The notes under the pieces: model-generated | The model's input: only the letters and a program-made list of their open reading frames with translations | The model's database searches: none | What the model was told of the DNA's origin: nothing | In this document: positions 55,883-64,000 of the stretch, in pieces | Layout of the letters: the number at the start of each line of letters is the position of its first letter | How positions within the stretch are numbered: the first letter of the stretch is position 1 | Program-made: the position numbers and the translations under genes | NCBI GenBank assembly: GCA_025354985.1 | Contig: JANXLU010000024.1 | Location: 1 to 64,000 of the forward strand | Reading direction: 5' to 3' | DNA from: Chloroflexota bacterium | GTDB taxonomy: Bacteria; Chloroflexota; Anaerolineae; J036; Brachytrichaceae | DNA length: 64,000 nucleotides

Positions 55883-56743
55883 ATGCTTAAAGAATTTAAG
55901 CTTCGTGTTATCGAGCCCGCGGTGGAATTGCTGCAATCTGCGACGAGTCAACGCGCATTGGAGGCGACGCGCACCCTGCACGGGTTGAGCCTGAGCCGTC
56001 TGGACGAGCCCAGCACATCGTTTACAACCCTATGTATTGCAGATGCACATGGTCTGGTAGGCGCAGTGCAGGTGGAGGTCAACTCACTATGGACCGCCTG
56101 GCTGACCGGTTTGGTCTTGATGGATCGCGCAAAGGCCACCCCGGTGCTGGAGTTCTTGATGGTACAAATTGAAGATTATTGTCGCGCACGCGACGTGCGA
56201 GAGCTGTGGGCCGTTGCTGAGCCTACAAGTTGGCTGTCACCCTATTGGGCAGACTTGCATTTTGCGAAGTGCAATAACCTTGTTACCATGGAAGCAGATG
56301 TGGAAGAAGTGCAACGTCGCATTGTTGCGACGAACCGCACCTATCAGCTTGTGCCGGGTAACGCGGAACTTCTGGACGGAATTGTCACCATCGACCACAA
56401 CGCATTTACGGCGCCGTGGCAATACAGTGCAGCCATGGTGACAAGCCTCATGGTCGATGACAGTGACATTACGGTTTGCCTGGACCAGGCCAAACCAGCC
56501 GGATATTGCGCAGTGCTTAAAAAACGAGACGGCGTGCATCTGACCAGAATTGCCGTAGCACCTGAGTTCGTAAGGCGGGGTGTTGCGTCCGTTCTCATGG
56601 CCTCGGTGTGCGATCATCTTCACGGCGGGTTGCACATCACTTTAAATACGCCAGCGGACGCCCTGCCCGCCATGCGACTCTATCGTAAACTTGGATTTGT
56701 GGCATTACCAGAGAATTTGTCGGTTTTCCGGTGCGCATTTTGA
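55883..56743 (+). CDS. GNAT family N-acetyltransferase
   Basis: The 286-residue protein carries a C-terminal GNAT domain: IAVAPEFVRRGVASVLMAS near residue 222 is the acetyl-CoA loop, and MRLYRKLGFVA near the end is the closing motif. The first 140 residues look like a second, diverged GNAT-like domain. The ATG at 55883 directly follows AAGGTGC; a TTG at 55847 would add 12 residues. The TATAAC at 55839-55844 may be its -10 box. The acceptor is unknown. Confidence 0.82.
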   Translation: MLKEFKLRVIEPAVELLQSATSQRALEATRTLHGLSLSRLDEPSTSFTTLCIADAHGLVGAVQVEVNSLWTAWLTGLVLMDRAKATPVLEFLMVQIEDYCRARDVRELWAVAEPTSWLSPYWADLHFAKCNNLVTMEADVEEVQRRIVATNRTYQLVPGNAELLDGIVTIDHNAFTAPWQYSAAMVTSLMVDDSDITVCLDQAKPAGYCAVLKKRDGVHLTRIAVAPEFVRRGVASVLMASVCDHLHGGLHITLNTPADALPAMRLYRKLGFVALPENLSVFRCAF

Positions 56744-57612
56744 AACCTCGCGCTAGTTCATCAGATGGCTCGGCGCAACGCGATGCGCTGCGGCGTACGC
56801 AGCGTGCGGGCAAAGCCCAGGCAAACCGCGGCGGTGCGCGGGTGGCGGGTTCACAGTCCCCATCGGGAGCCAGCCCGCGAGATCACCGACGCAGCCCCCT
56901 CTTAATTTTCGCCGGGTTGATCGTGCTCGCGCTTGCTGGCGGGCAAGTCTTGGAGTCGCTAAACGTGCAAGGCTCTTTTGAATTGACGGAAGCCCAGATA
57001 CGCGCGACGGTGACTGCACCAACGGTGCAGCCAAATGTTGAGCGCGCGACCGTTGTGGCTGTGTCGCCGCTGACCAAGAGAGTTGGCCTGATTAGCGGTC
57101 ACCGCGGCAATGACACCGGCACCGTATGTGCCGATGGATATACCGAGGCTCAATTGACCTACGAGACCTCGGTGCGCGCAGCGGCGCAATTACGCGCCCT
57201 TGGCTACGCAGTCGACATATTGGATGAATTTGACGCGCGCTTGCGTGGCTACTCTGCGGCCGCGCTTCTTTCCATTCATGCAGATTCTTGCGCCTCGATC
57301 AATGACCTTGCAACCGGGTTTAAAGTAGCCCGATCTCAAGACAGCTTGAATCCGCAGGAAGAGGACAAGCTGGTAAATTGCGTTTCAAATCGCTACTCGG
57401 CGGGCACAGGGTTGAAATTCAATGCCAACACGATTACCCACAATATGACCCAATATCATGCGTTATACAAGGTCGATGGCAAAACGTCCGCGGCGATCAT
57501 CGAGATAGGATTCCTATATAAGGACCGTGACTATCTCACCAAGCACAATGATGTTGTGGCGCACGCGCTTGTTGAAGGTCTGCAATGCTACTTAAACGGC
57601 GAAAAAGTATAG
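56731..57612 (+). CDS. N-acetylmuramoyl-L-alanine amidase (Amidase_3) with membrane anchor
   Basis: The 293-residue protein has a basic N-terminal cytoplasmic tail of about 50 residues, one transmembrane anchor (LLIFAGLIVLALAGG) and a zinc amidase domain. The metal and catalytic residues are visible in LISGHRG, the Glu of DGYTEAQL, LLSIHADSC and the Glu of AIIEIGFLY. It should cleave the lactyl-peptide bond of peptidoglycan outside the membrane. Cys residues near the two metal sites are unusual but not disabling. The GTG start overlaps the end of the GNAT gene by 13 bases. Confidence 0.9.
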   Translation: MRILKPRASSSDGSAQRDALRRTQRAGKAQANRGGARVAGSQSPSGASPRDHRRSPLLIFAGLIVLALAGGQVLESLNVQGSFELTEAQIRATVTAPTVQPNVERATVVAVSPLTKRVGLISGHRGNDTGTVCADGYTEAQLTYETSVRAAAQLRALGYAVDILDEFDARLRGYSAAALLSIHADSCASINDLATGFKVARSQDSLNPQEEDKLVNCVSNRYSAGTGLKFNANTITHNMTQYHALYKVDGKTSAAIIEIGFLYKDRDYLTKHNDVVAHALVEGLQCYLNGEKV

Positions 57613-57627
57613 TCCGTTGGCGGCAGC

Positions 57628-59070
57628 CTAGCCCACGGGTTCGCGGCGGATCATTTGCGTGGAAATTCGGTTGTGCCTGGCCAATACCGGGGCCATATCA
57701 AGCGTATTTAACCGACCCTCGCGAATAACCACGCGACCGTTGATCATTGAGAAGTCGACACCGCGCGGAGCACAAAAAACCAGCGCCGCGAGCGGGTCAT
57801 GCAGGGCCCCGGCAAACGCGACCTGGTTCAGATTGATTGCAATCATGTCGGCGGCAAAGCCCGGGGCAATCTGTCCAATATCCGTGCGTCCAAGCACGGC
57901 GGCGCCACCACGCGTGGCGATCCACAAACTTTCATACGCGCTGATGGCCTGACGTTGTGCCGTCTTGCCGGGTGTGTCAAACAGATCAAACGTCGGATCT
58001 GTCACCCGTTGCAGCAGCATCGCCTGGCGCGCCTCACCCAGCAGGTTGTTGCCGTCATTGCTTGCGGAACCATCCACGCCCAGTCCAACGGGCACACCGG
58101 AATTTAGCATCAGGCGAATGGGTGCAATGCCACTCGCCAACCGCATGTTGCTGCTTGGACAATGGGCCACACCACACCCGCAGGAGCCCATCCGATTAAG
58201 CTGCGGCCCGGTAAACCAAACCGAGTGCGCATACCAAACATCCCCCGCCAACCAGCCCACGCTTTCGGCATAATCCAACGGGAGCGCTCCGAATGTGTCC
58301 AGGCAAAAACGCTCCTCATCCCGGGTCTCGGCAAGATGCGTGTGCAACCGCACGCCATAGGCACGGGCAAGCCGCGCGCTTTCACGCATTAGGTCGGTGG
58401 TCACGCTGAATGGTGAACACGGTGCGACAGCAATGTGGGTCATTGAAAACGGTTTCGAATCATGAAACGTTTCAATCGCGCGCCGCGTGTCCTTGAGAAT
58501 AAGCGATTCGTTCTCCACGGCTTTGTCTGGCGGAAGCCCACCCGCGCTTTCACCAAGGCTCATGCTGCCACGCGTGGCCGTAAAGCGCAACCCGATCTCG
58601 GTCGCCGCGCGCACCTCGTCGTCTATCTTGCAATCGTTCGGGTAGATATACAAGTGGTCACTTGCGGTTGTGCAACCGCTCAGCATCAGCTCGGCCATGC
58701 CCACCAGCGCGCTGGTGTGCACCCCGTCACTCGTGAGACCCAGCCAAATTGGATACAGCGTCTTAAGCCAGTTAAACAGTCCACTATCCTGAGCCAAAAC
58801 CCGCGTGAGCGTCTGATACAAATGATGATGCGTGTTAACAAGACCCGGCATTACGATGTGACCCTGCAGGTTGACCACCTCGGCCAGATCACGCAGGTTC
58901 ATCCGCTGCATAAAGTCATATAGTGGGCTGGTGTCACTTGCCTTGCCGATCCAGACGATTTGTTGGTCGCGCACCAAAATAGCGGCGTCATGTATGACCG
59001 CGTCCGGTGCGCTCAAGGTGCCGGTCATCGGCGCGAGCGTGTGAATGTTGGTTAGAAGAATTGATGGCAT
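57628..59070 (-). CDS. 8-oxoguanine deaminase-like amidohydrolase
   Basis: The 480-residue enzyme of the ATZ/TRZ/cytosine-deaminase group has the metal motif GLVNTHHHLYQTLTR near residue 80, HTHLAETRDEERF near residue 245 and GVDGSASND near residue 335. FNWLKTLYPIWLGLT and SGCTTASDHLYIYPND are typical of 8-oxoguanine deaminases, which convert 8-oxoguanine to urate. A guanine- or atrazine-type substrate is the alternative. It is the last gene of a purine-catabolism operon behind a YgeY-type hydrolase. Confidence 0.87.
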   Translation of the reverse strand: MPSILLTNIHTLAPMTGTLSAPDAVIHDAAILVRDQQIVWIGKASDTSPLYDFMQRMNLRDLAEVVNLQGHIVMPGLVNTHHHLYQTLTRVLAQDSGLFNWLKTLYPIWLGLTSDGVHTSALVGMAELMLSGCTTASDHLYIYPNDCKIDDEVRAATEIGLRFTATRGSMSLGESAGGLPPDKAVENESLILKDTRRAIETFHDSKPFSMTHIAVAPCSPFSVTTDLMRESARLARAYGVRLHTHLAETRDEERFCLDTFGALPLDYAESVGWLAGDVWYAHSVWFTGPQLNRMGSCGCGVAHCPSSNMRLASGIAPIRLMLNSGVPVGLGVDGSASNDGNNLLGEARQAMLLQRVTDPTFDLFDTPGKTAQRQAISAYESLWIATRGGAAVLGRTDIGQIAPGFAADMIAINLNQVAFAGALHDPLAALVFCAPRGVDFSMINGRVVIREGRLNTLDMAPVLARHNRISTQMIRREPVG

Positions 59071-59084
59071 TGCGACTCGTTCAC

Positions 59085-60296
59085 TCAGGTGGATAACATG
59101 GCAGGAAGCAGGGCATAAAACTCGGTCGCCTTGACGACATCATCCAGAACCACATGTTCCTGAATTGTGTGCGCGGTGACCTCGTCACCGGGGCCAAACC
59201 CGATGCTGGGGATACCGGCCTTGCCCGCCCAATATGTTCCATTTGTGCTGAATTCCCATTTACCCGTCGTGGCGCCGTCAAGGCCAATTTCCCTGGCCGT
59301 CTCCAGACCCGCCCTAACCAATAGGTGTGATTCGTCCAGCGCCCAGGGTGGGTAGAATTTTTCAATCGGATAAACAAACCCGGTGTAGCTGGGAGTGTCA
59401 TAGAAAAGCTCTTCAACCACCACGGCATCGCGATCTGCAGCCGGGATCAGCGCGCGCACCTGTTCAATCGCTTGTTGTGCGCTCTCGCCAAAGGTCAGGC
59501 GACGGTCAATGTAAATTGTGGCTTCGTCCGGCACGGCGTTCAAGCTGGGCGTCTTGACGTGCATATCGCTGACCGTGATTTTGCCATGGCCGAGGAAAGG
59601 GTGGTTACCCAAGGCTGGCTCAAGGTCGCGGATGCCGGCAATGATCGGAAGCAGTTTATAGACCGCGTTGTCTCCCAGCTGATTGCTTGCAGCGTGCGCA
59701 CTTTTGCCTTTGGCCACCACGCGCAGCTCGACCCGTCCCTTGTGCCCGCGATACACCTGCATCCGGGTGGGTTCGCCAATCACCACAAAGTCAGGACGGA
59801 TGCGTGGATCAACTTCAACAAATGTATTTGGTGCGATGCCATCGCACCATTCCTCCATGTTTCCAAAATACCATGCCGAAATGTTGTCAAGAAGGCCGAG
59901 GTCACGGGCAATGGCCAGACCGTGGATCATCCCGGGCGTGCTGCCCTTTTCGTCACAAGCGCCTCGTGCATACAGTGCTCCGTGCTCCACCTTGCCAATA
60001 AACGGGTCCCATTGCCACGCGCTTTTGTCTCCGATGCCCACTGTATCAATGTGTGAGTCATACAGCAGGGTGGTTGCACCATTGCCAATCCGGCCAAGGA
60101 TGTTGCCCATGCGATCAAACCGCACCTCTTCAAAGTGCAGTGCCCGCATGACACCCGCGATATGGTTGCCAACCACACCAATCTGCGAGTCCATGCTCGG
60201 AATGGCGCAGATCTCGCGGAGGAACTGGAGGATCGGCCCGCGCCGCTCGGTGACGCGTTTGTGGATTTCCGCGGGAAGTGATGTTACATCGCTCAT
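59085..60296 (-). CDS. YgeY-type M20 family metallohydrolase
   Basis: The 403-residue M20 protein shows the metal motifs YDSHIDTVG near residue 85, ACDEKGSTPG near residue 115 and NMEEWCDG near residue 148, and a lid domain with the MQVYRGHKGRVEL strand. The sequence matches the YgeY group, which is often found with selenium-linked molybdenum hydroxylases and purine degradation genes. The true reaction of YgeY is not established; relatives remove acyl or carbamoyl groups from amino acids. It lies 12 bases after the xanthine dehydrogenase subunit gene, consistent with that association. Confidence 0.88.
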   Translation of the reverse strand: MSDVTSLPAEIHKRVTERRGPILQFLREICAIPSMDSQIGVVGNHIAGVMRALHFEEVRFDRMGNILGRIGNGATTLLYDSHIDTVGIGDKSAWQWDPFIGKVEHGALYARGACDEKGSTPGMIHGLAIARDLGLLDNISAWYFGNMEEWCDGIAPNTFVEVDPRIRPDFVVIGEPTRMQVYRGHKGRVELRVVAKGKSAHAASNQLGDNAVYKLLPIIAGIRDLEPALGNHPFLGHGKITVSDMHVKTPSLNAVPDEATIYIDRRLTFGESAQQAIEQVRALIPAADRDAVVVEELFYDTPSYTGFVYPIEKFYPPWALDESHLLVRAGLETAREIGLDGATTGKWEFSTNGTYWAGKAGIPSIGFGPGDEVTAHTIQEHVVLDDVVKATEFYALLPAMLST

Positions 60297-60308
60297 GATG
60301 GCCAGGAA

Positions 60309-62501
60309 CTATGTTGCTTGAAGCGCGCGCCAAACCCGATCCGGTGTGAACGGAAATCCATAAATCCATTTGCCGGTTGCGTCGTGTATTGCCGCCGCAA
60401 TCGCGGGCGCCATCGGAAGCAAGGGCATTTCGCTCATCCCGCGAACCCCCCACGGGCCCACCCGATCTGCAAATTCGAGAACCAGGCTCTTGACCCGGGT
60501 CGGAACGTCGAGTACGGTCGGAATGAGATACGAGGACAAGTGTGGCGTCAGCACACGACCATCCTTCATGATGAAGTTTTCCATAAGCGCATATCCGGCG
60601 GCCTGGACGACCGCGCCCTCTATCTGCCCAACTACCTGCTGCGGATTTATTGCCTTGCCGACGTCGTTTGCGCAGATTACATCCAGGAGTCGCACATGCC
60701 CGGTGTCAAGATCGACTTCCACGTCAACGGACTGCGCCACGTATCCATAGGCGAAGTTGGGGTCGCACGCACCGGTCTCCGGATCGGGCGCGGTTGTCGG
60801 TGGCGGTTCATACCGAAAGGTTGCGATGGCCGGTCGCTCCTCTGAGCGCCACTTTTCCAGCGCGCCTTTGGCCGCTCCAATAATGCTGTTCCCGGCCATA
60901 AACGTCATGCGTGACGCCGATGAGCTGCCCGAGTCACCGGAGGTGCTGGTGTCACTTGCAACCAGTCGCACCAATTCGGCGGAAATTCCCAGCGCATGTG
61001 CGGTCATTTGCACAAACACGGTGTGGGCGCCCTGGCCAAGATCGGCACCGGCGTGATAAATAATTGCTTCTTCAATGTGCGCTTTGCCGTGCAGCTCGAT
61101 GGTGGCGACGCAGCGTTCCGGAAACCCAAACGAAAAGCCGATATTTTTGAAGGCACAGGCAAACCCGCGGCCATGAACCTTGCGTTGGGTACGCGTAACG
61201 GCGGGTCGCGATAGTGGCTGCCGACGTGCTTCCCCGGCACAGGCCTGAACTACCTTTTCAATCGTCACGCCTGGCGGAAACTTTGAGCCAACCGTCGACA
61301 ATGTGTCATCCCGCATCAGGTTCATAAGCCGCATTTCAATTGGATCCAGCCCAAGAGCCTCCGCCAGCAGGTTTATTTGCATTTCTGCGGCAAAGGCCCC
61401 CTGCGGACCGCCAAACCCGCGAAACGCGCCGCCGGGCACGTTGTTTGTCAACACGGCCCGGGCATCCACCGAGGCATTGGGAAATTCATACGGCCCCGTT
61501 ACATTTAGAATCGCGTTGCCCAATACTTTTGCCGACGTGTAGGCATAGGCCCCGGCGTCGGCGACCAAGTTACACTCCGCTGCGAGGAGTTTGCCGTGCT
61601 TGTCTGCGCCCCACTTTGCATGAATGTAGTAAGCATGCCGTTTGTGGTGCCCCACAATACTTTCGGATCGTGACCAGATCATTTTGACTGGACGCCGCAG
61701 CTTGTGCGCAGCCAGCGCCAGCACAATTTGAATGCTGAGGTCTTCGCGACCGCCAAACGCGCCGCCGATCGCCGGATAGATCACGCGCACCTGCTCGACC
61801 GGTATGCCCAGCGCATGGGCGATCTGATGCTGGTCTTCGTGCACCCATTGCCCCGCCACCTGCACGGTAACGCGACCGTGTTCATCGATATAAGCCAGCC
61901 CGGCTTCCGGCTGCAGATACGCATGTTCCTGCATCGGCGTCTGGTAATCGGCCTCAACGATCGCCGCGCATTCGGCCCACGCACGCGCCACATCACCTTT
62001 GCGAATCCGGTTGTGCTCCAACACGTTACCCGCGACGGACGGCAGAATTTGGATGGCATCAGGTAGCATCGCCATCATTGGGCCCGTGACCACGGGCAGA
62101 TCTTCCCAGCTGATTTGAATAAGCTCCAGCGCTTCCTCCGCTGCCGCCTCTGTTTCAGCCACGACCATGGTCACTTGGTCGCCGACAAAGCGCACCACGT
62201 CGGCACCGAGCTTGGCGCTGCCCAGCCCACATAGCACCGGCTGATCAGGATCGATCAGTCCATACTCGTTAAACGGCACATCTGCTGCCGTAAAGACCGC
62301 TACAACGCCCGGATGCGCATGGGCGGCGCTCAGGTCCATTGAAAGGATGCGAGCGTGCGGTCGACCGGCGAACAGTAATTTTGCCCACAACATCCCGGGC
62401 ATGGTCAAGTCACCCGGGTAATTCGTTGCCCCAGTGACCTTGCCGGGTGCATCGACGCGTCGCATCGATACGCCGATCGAACTTAGTTCGGTATTGGTCA
62501 C
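60309..62501 (-). CDS. Xanthine dehydrogenase-family molybdopterin-binding subunit
   Basis: The 730-residue catalytic subunit binds molybdopterin cytosine dinucleotide and hydroxylates a purine or other N-heterocycle. Family motifs are GGAFGGREDLSIQ near residue 245, NVPGGAFRGFGGPQ near residue 360, ADLGQGAHTVF near residue 480 and the C-terminal Glu in GVRGMSEMPL, where most homologues read GxGEPP. The GTG start at 62501 overlaps the upstream stop (GTGA) and has GGAGGTG five bases before it; an open extension upstream is inside the previous gene. Purine use is inferred from the deaminase and YgeY neighbours. Confidence 0.92.
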   Translation of the reverse strand: MTNTELSSIGVSMRRVDAPGKVTGATNYPGDLTMPGMLWAKLLFAGRPHARILSMDLSAAHAHPGVVAVFTAADVPFNEYGLIDPDQPVLCGLGSAKLGADVVRFVGDQVTMVVAETEAAAEEALELIQISWEDLPVVTGPMMAMLPDAIQILPSVAGNVLEHNRIRKGDVARAWAECAAIVEADYQTPMQEHAYLQPEAGLAYIDEHGRVTVQVAGQWVHEDQHQIAHALGIPVEQVRVIYPAIGGAFGGREDLSIQIVLALAAHKLRRPVKMIWSRSESIVGHHKRHAYYIHAKWGADKHGKLLAAECNLVADAGAYAYTSAKVLGNAILNVTGPYEFPNASVDARAVLTNNVPGGAFRGFGGPQGAFAAEMQINLLAEALGLDPIEMRLMNLMRDDTLSTVGSKFPPGVTIEKVVQACAGEARRQPLSRPAVTRTQRKVHGRGFACAFKNIGFSFGFPERCVATIELHGKAHIEEAIIYHAGADLGQGAHTVFVQMTAHALGISAELVRLVASDTSTSGDSGSSSASRMTFMAGNSIIGAAKGALEKWRSEERPAIATFRYEPPPTTAPDPETGACDPNFAYGYVAQSVDVEVDLDTGHVRLLDVICANDVGKAINPQQVVGQIEGAVVQAAGYALMENFIMKDGRVLTPHLSSYLIPTVLDVPTRVKSLVLEFADRVGPWGVRGMSEMPLLPMAPAIAAAIHDATGKWIYGFPFTPDRVWRALQAT

Positions 62502-63952
62502 GCGGCACCTCCGGGTACAGTCGTCGTTTGAGCCCGCGTTGCAGTTGCAAACGCCTCGACCACTTTGAAATAACCAGTGCACCGGCACAGATTTCCAGCT
62601 AGTGCCTGCTCCACATGTGTGCGATCAATACTTGTCCGCTCATTGAGCAGTGCCGCGCCAGACATCAAAAGCCCGGGTGTGCAATAGCCGCATTGCACGG
62701 CGGCTTCCGTCACAAATGCATGTTGTAGTCTGGCGTGGGGTGCGTTAGCGGTCAACCCCTCCACCGTCGTCACTTCCATTCCGACCGCCGATTGGGCGGG
62801 AACCAAACAGCTCATCACCGCCGCACCATTTAACAACACCGTGCAGGCGCCGCACTCGCCTTCAGCGCAACCTTCCTTCGTACCGGTCAGTTCGGCATCC
62901 TCACGCAACACCCGCATCAGGGTCTTATTGGTCGCTGGATTAACCGAAACCGCCCGTCCGTTTACCGTCAGTGTGATGCCGGCGTCGTCCACCCTGGCGT
63001 GCGGCAAATACGGCACCGCGCCGGTAGCGGATAGCAAGATTGGGTCGTTTGGCAACCCGCCGCGCGTGTCCCCCGACCGAATTGCCTCGATCGCGCGCCG
63101 CACCAGCGTCCCGACCATCGCCAGCCGATAGTCCGCCGGTGCGCGAATATCGCTGATTGGACGCACCGCTGCCTGCGCCAGTGCAGCGGCGTTATCAATC
63201 ACCTCGTCGGTAAGCTCGCGACCTGCCAGCGATGCCTCGGCCGCGGATGCATGCACAATCGTGGGTGCCACACTGCCCATCGTGATCCGTGCGCGCGTCA
63301 CGCGGGGCTGCAGGTCGTCATGACCGTGGGTTACATCGGCAATGACCGCCACGTTCGCGATGCTGATGGCCTGCGCCCGGCGCAGACCGAGCTTGATAAA
63401 TATGCCGCGCTCCGACGGTTTCATGGCCGGAAAAGCAATATCTACCAGCATCTCGTCCGGGGCCATTATGGTCTTTCGCACGCCGGAGTAAAACGTTGCC
63501 AGGTTTACCCTGCGTTCTCCGCGTTCTGCCGAGGCAAGCGTTACAACGGCTCCCAGAGCCATAAGCGGCGTAATCGTGTCATTTGCGGGCGATGCTGTGA
63601 TCAGGTTTCCGGCGACGGTGGCCCTGTTGCGAATCTGCGGCGCGCCCACCTCCCAGCAGGCCTGTGCCAGCGGGAGCGCGCGCGCCTGCATCAGCGGCGA
63701 GGCGCATACCTGATTGTGCGTGACAATCGGGCCAATATGCACCCAATCATCCGAGGAAACAGTGAGTTCAGACAACCCGGGCACCCGGGTGATATCGATC
63801 AGGATCGAAATTCCCGAACGGACTTTTCGTTCCAATTCGATAATAAGATCGGTTGCCCCTGCGACGATGCGCGCACGCGTGCCGTCCCGGGCCAATAACT
63901 GCAAGGCGTCTTCACGAGACGCCACGACCACAACACTTGGTAAGCTCGGCAT
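62498..63952 (-). CDS. Fused FAD and 2Fe-2S subunit of xanthine dehydrogenase
   Basis: The 484-residue protein joins an FAD-binding domain (residues 1 to about 290: IVAGATDLIIEL, TVAGNLITASPANDT) to a ferredoxin-like [2Fe-2S] domain. Cluster cysteines are seen in CAEGECGAC, in MSCLVPA and in QCGYCTPG plus LCRCTGY. In most heterotrimeric enzymes these are separate subunits; here the order is FAD first, iron-sulfur second. It passes electrons from the molybdenum site to FAD. It is the first gene of the visible operon, and upstream genes could lie beyond the window edge. Confidence 0.93.
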   Translation of the reverse strand: MPSLPSVVVVASREDALQLLARDGTRARIVAGATDLIIELERKVRSGISILIDITRVPGLSELTVSSDDWVHIGPIVTHNQVCASPLMQARALPLAQACWEVGAPQIRNRATVAGNLITASPANDTITPLMALGAVVTLASAERGERRVNLATFYSGVRKTIMAPDEMLVDIAFPAMKPSERGIFIKLGLRRAQAISIANVAVIADVTHGHDDLQPRVTRARITMGSVAPTIVHASAAEASLAGRELTDEVIDNAAALAQAAVRPISDIRAPADYRLAMVGTLVRRAIEAIRSGDTRGGLPNDPILLSATGAVPYLPHARVDDAGITLTVNGRAVSVNPATNKTLMRVLREDAELTGTKEGCAEGECGACTVLLNGAAVMSCLVPAQSAVGMEVTTVEGLTANAPHARLQHAFVTEAAVQCGYCTPGLLMSGAALLNERTSIDRTHVEQALAGNLCRCTGYFKVVEAFATATRAQTTTVPGGAA

Positions 63953-64000
63953 AAAGTGATTTATTTTCCGCGCTGGCCCCGCACGTAGGGAAGACCGAGC

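Overview
The window is a G+C-rich bacterial chromosome segment. Its gene content fits a member of the Chloroflexota (Anaerolineae-like). The signs are lipoproteins with Thr/Pro-rich linkers, a Tat-exported CUT1 sugar-binding protein, a short thermophile/archaeal-type S-adenosylhomocysteinase, a type Ic aspartate aminotransferase, and several genes whose start codon lies only 6-10 bases after a TANNNT -10 box. No rRNA, tRNA or ribosomal protein gene is present, so this placement is inference. Coding density is very high. No gene-free stretch exceeds 300 bases (the longest are 5435-5642 and 16946-17149). Fifteen gene pairs overlap by exactly four bases (ATGA, GTGA or TTGA).

Layout. (1) 1-5434: the 3' end of a giant RHS/YD-repeat protein with a three-unit beta-helix insert and a C-terminal array of eleven 8-residue repeats. 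(2) 5643-20372: a two-armed catabolic island. A 10-gene leftward arm runs from a GntR regulator through an MDR dehydrogenase, a Gfo/Idh oxidoreductase, a complete CUT1 ABC transporter, an enolase-superfamily enzyme, an S9 peptidase and a 2-hydroxyacid dehydrogenase. A rightward arm holds a second Gfo/Idh enzyme, an amidohydrolase and a PLP dehydratase. A promoter with a palindromic operator lies between the arms. (3) 20499-27932, leftward: TPP enzyme, glyoxylate-reductase-like dehydrogenase, aminotransferase, LarB, LarE, LarC (nickel-pincer cofactor synthesis) and a lipoprotein. (4) 27980-31396: a WD40 lipoprotein and a convergent aminotransferase. (5) 31455-41305, rightward: nine tightly packed genes, trpE-trpG-proS-lipA-esterase-flippase-like-FAD oxidoreductase-ruvA-vitamin B12-binding-like. 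(6) 41347-43422: an unknown membrane protein, thymidine kinase and a MOSC protein.

(7) 43490-48127: a 1545-residue GH13 amylase/GT5 glucan-synthase fusion. (8) 48194-52702: a methyltransferase, a CopD-like membrane protein, a degenerate alkaline-phosphatase-fold membrane protein and a class III aminotransferase ending at a clear terminator. (9) 52775-55811: S-adenosylhomocysteinase with a pseudoknot-like leader, an adenosine-kinase-like PfkB protein and a pseudo-receiver response regulator. (10) 55883-57612: a GNAT protein and a cell-wall amidase. (11) 57628-63952, leftward: a purine-catabolism operon with a fused FAD/2Fe-2S xanthine dehydrogenase subunit, the molybdopterin subunit, a YgeY-type M20 hydrolase and an 8-oxoguanine-deaminase-like enzyme.

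The most promising leads are the possible H-type pseudoknot ahead of the S-adenosylhomocysteinase gene, the GH13-GT5 fusion, the RHS protein whose C-terminal repeats vary only synonymously, and the uncharacterised catabolic island with its operator.
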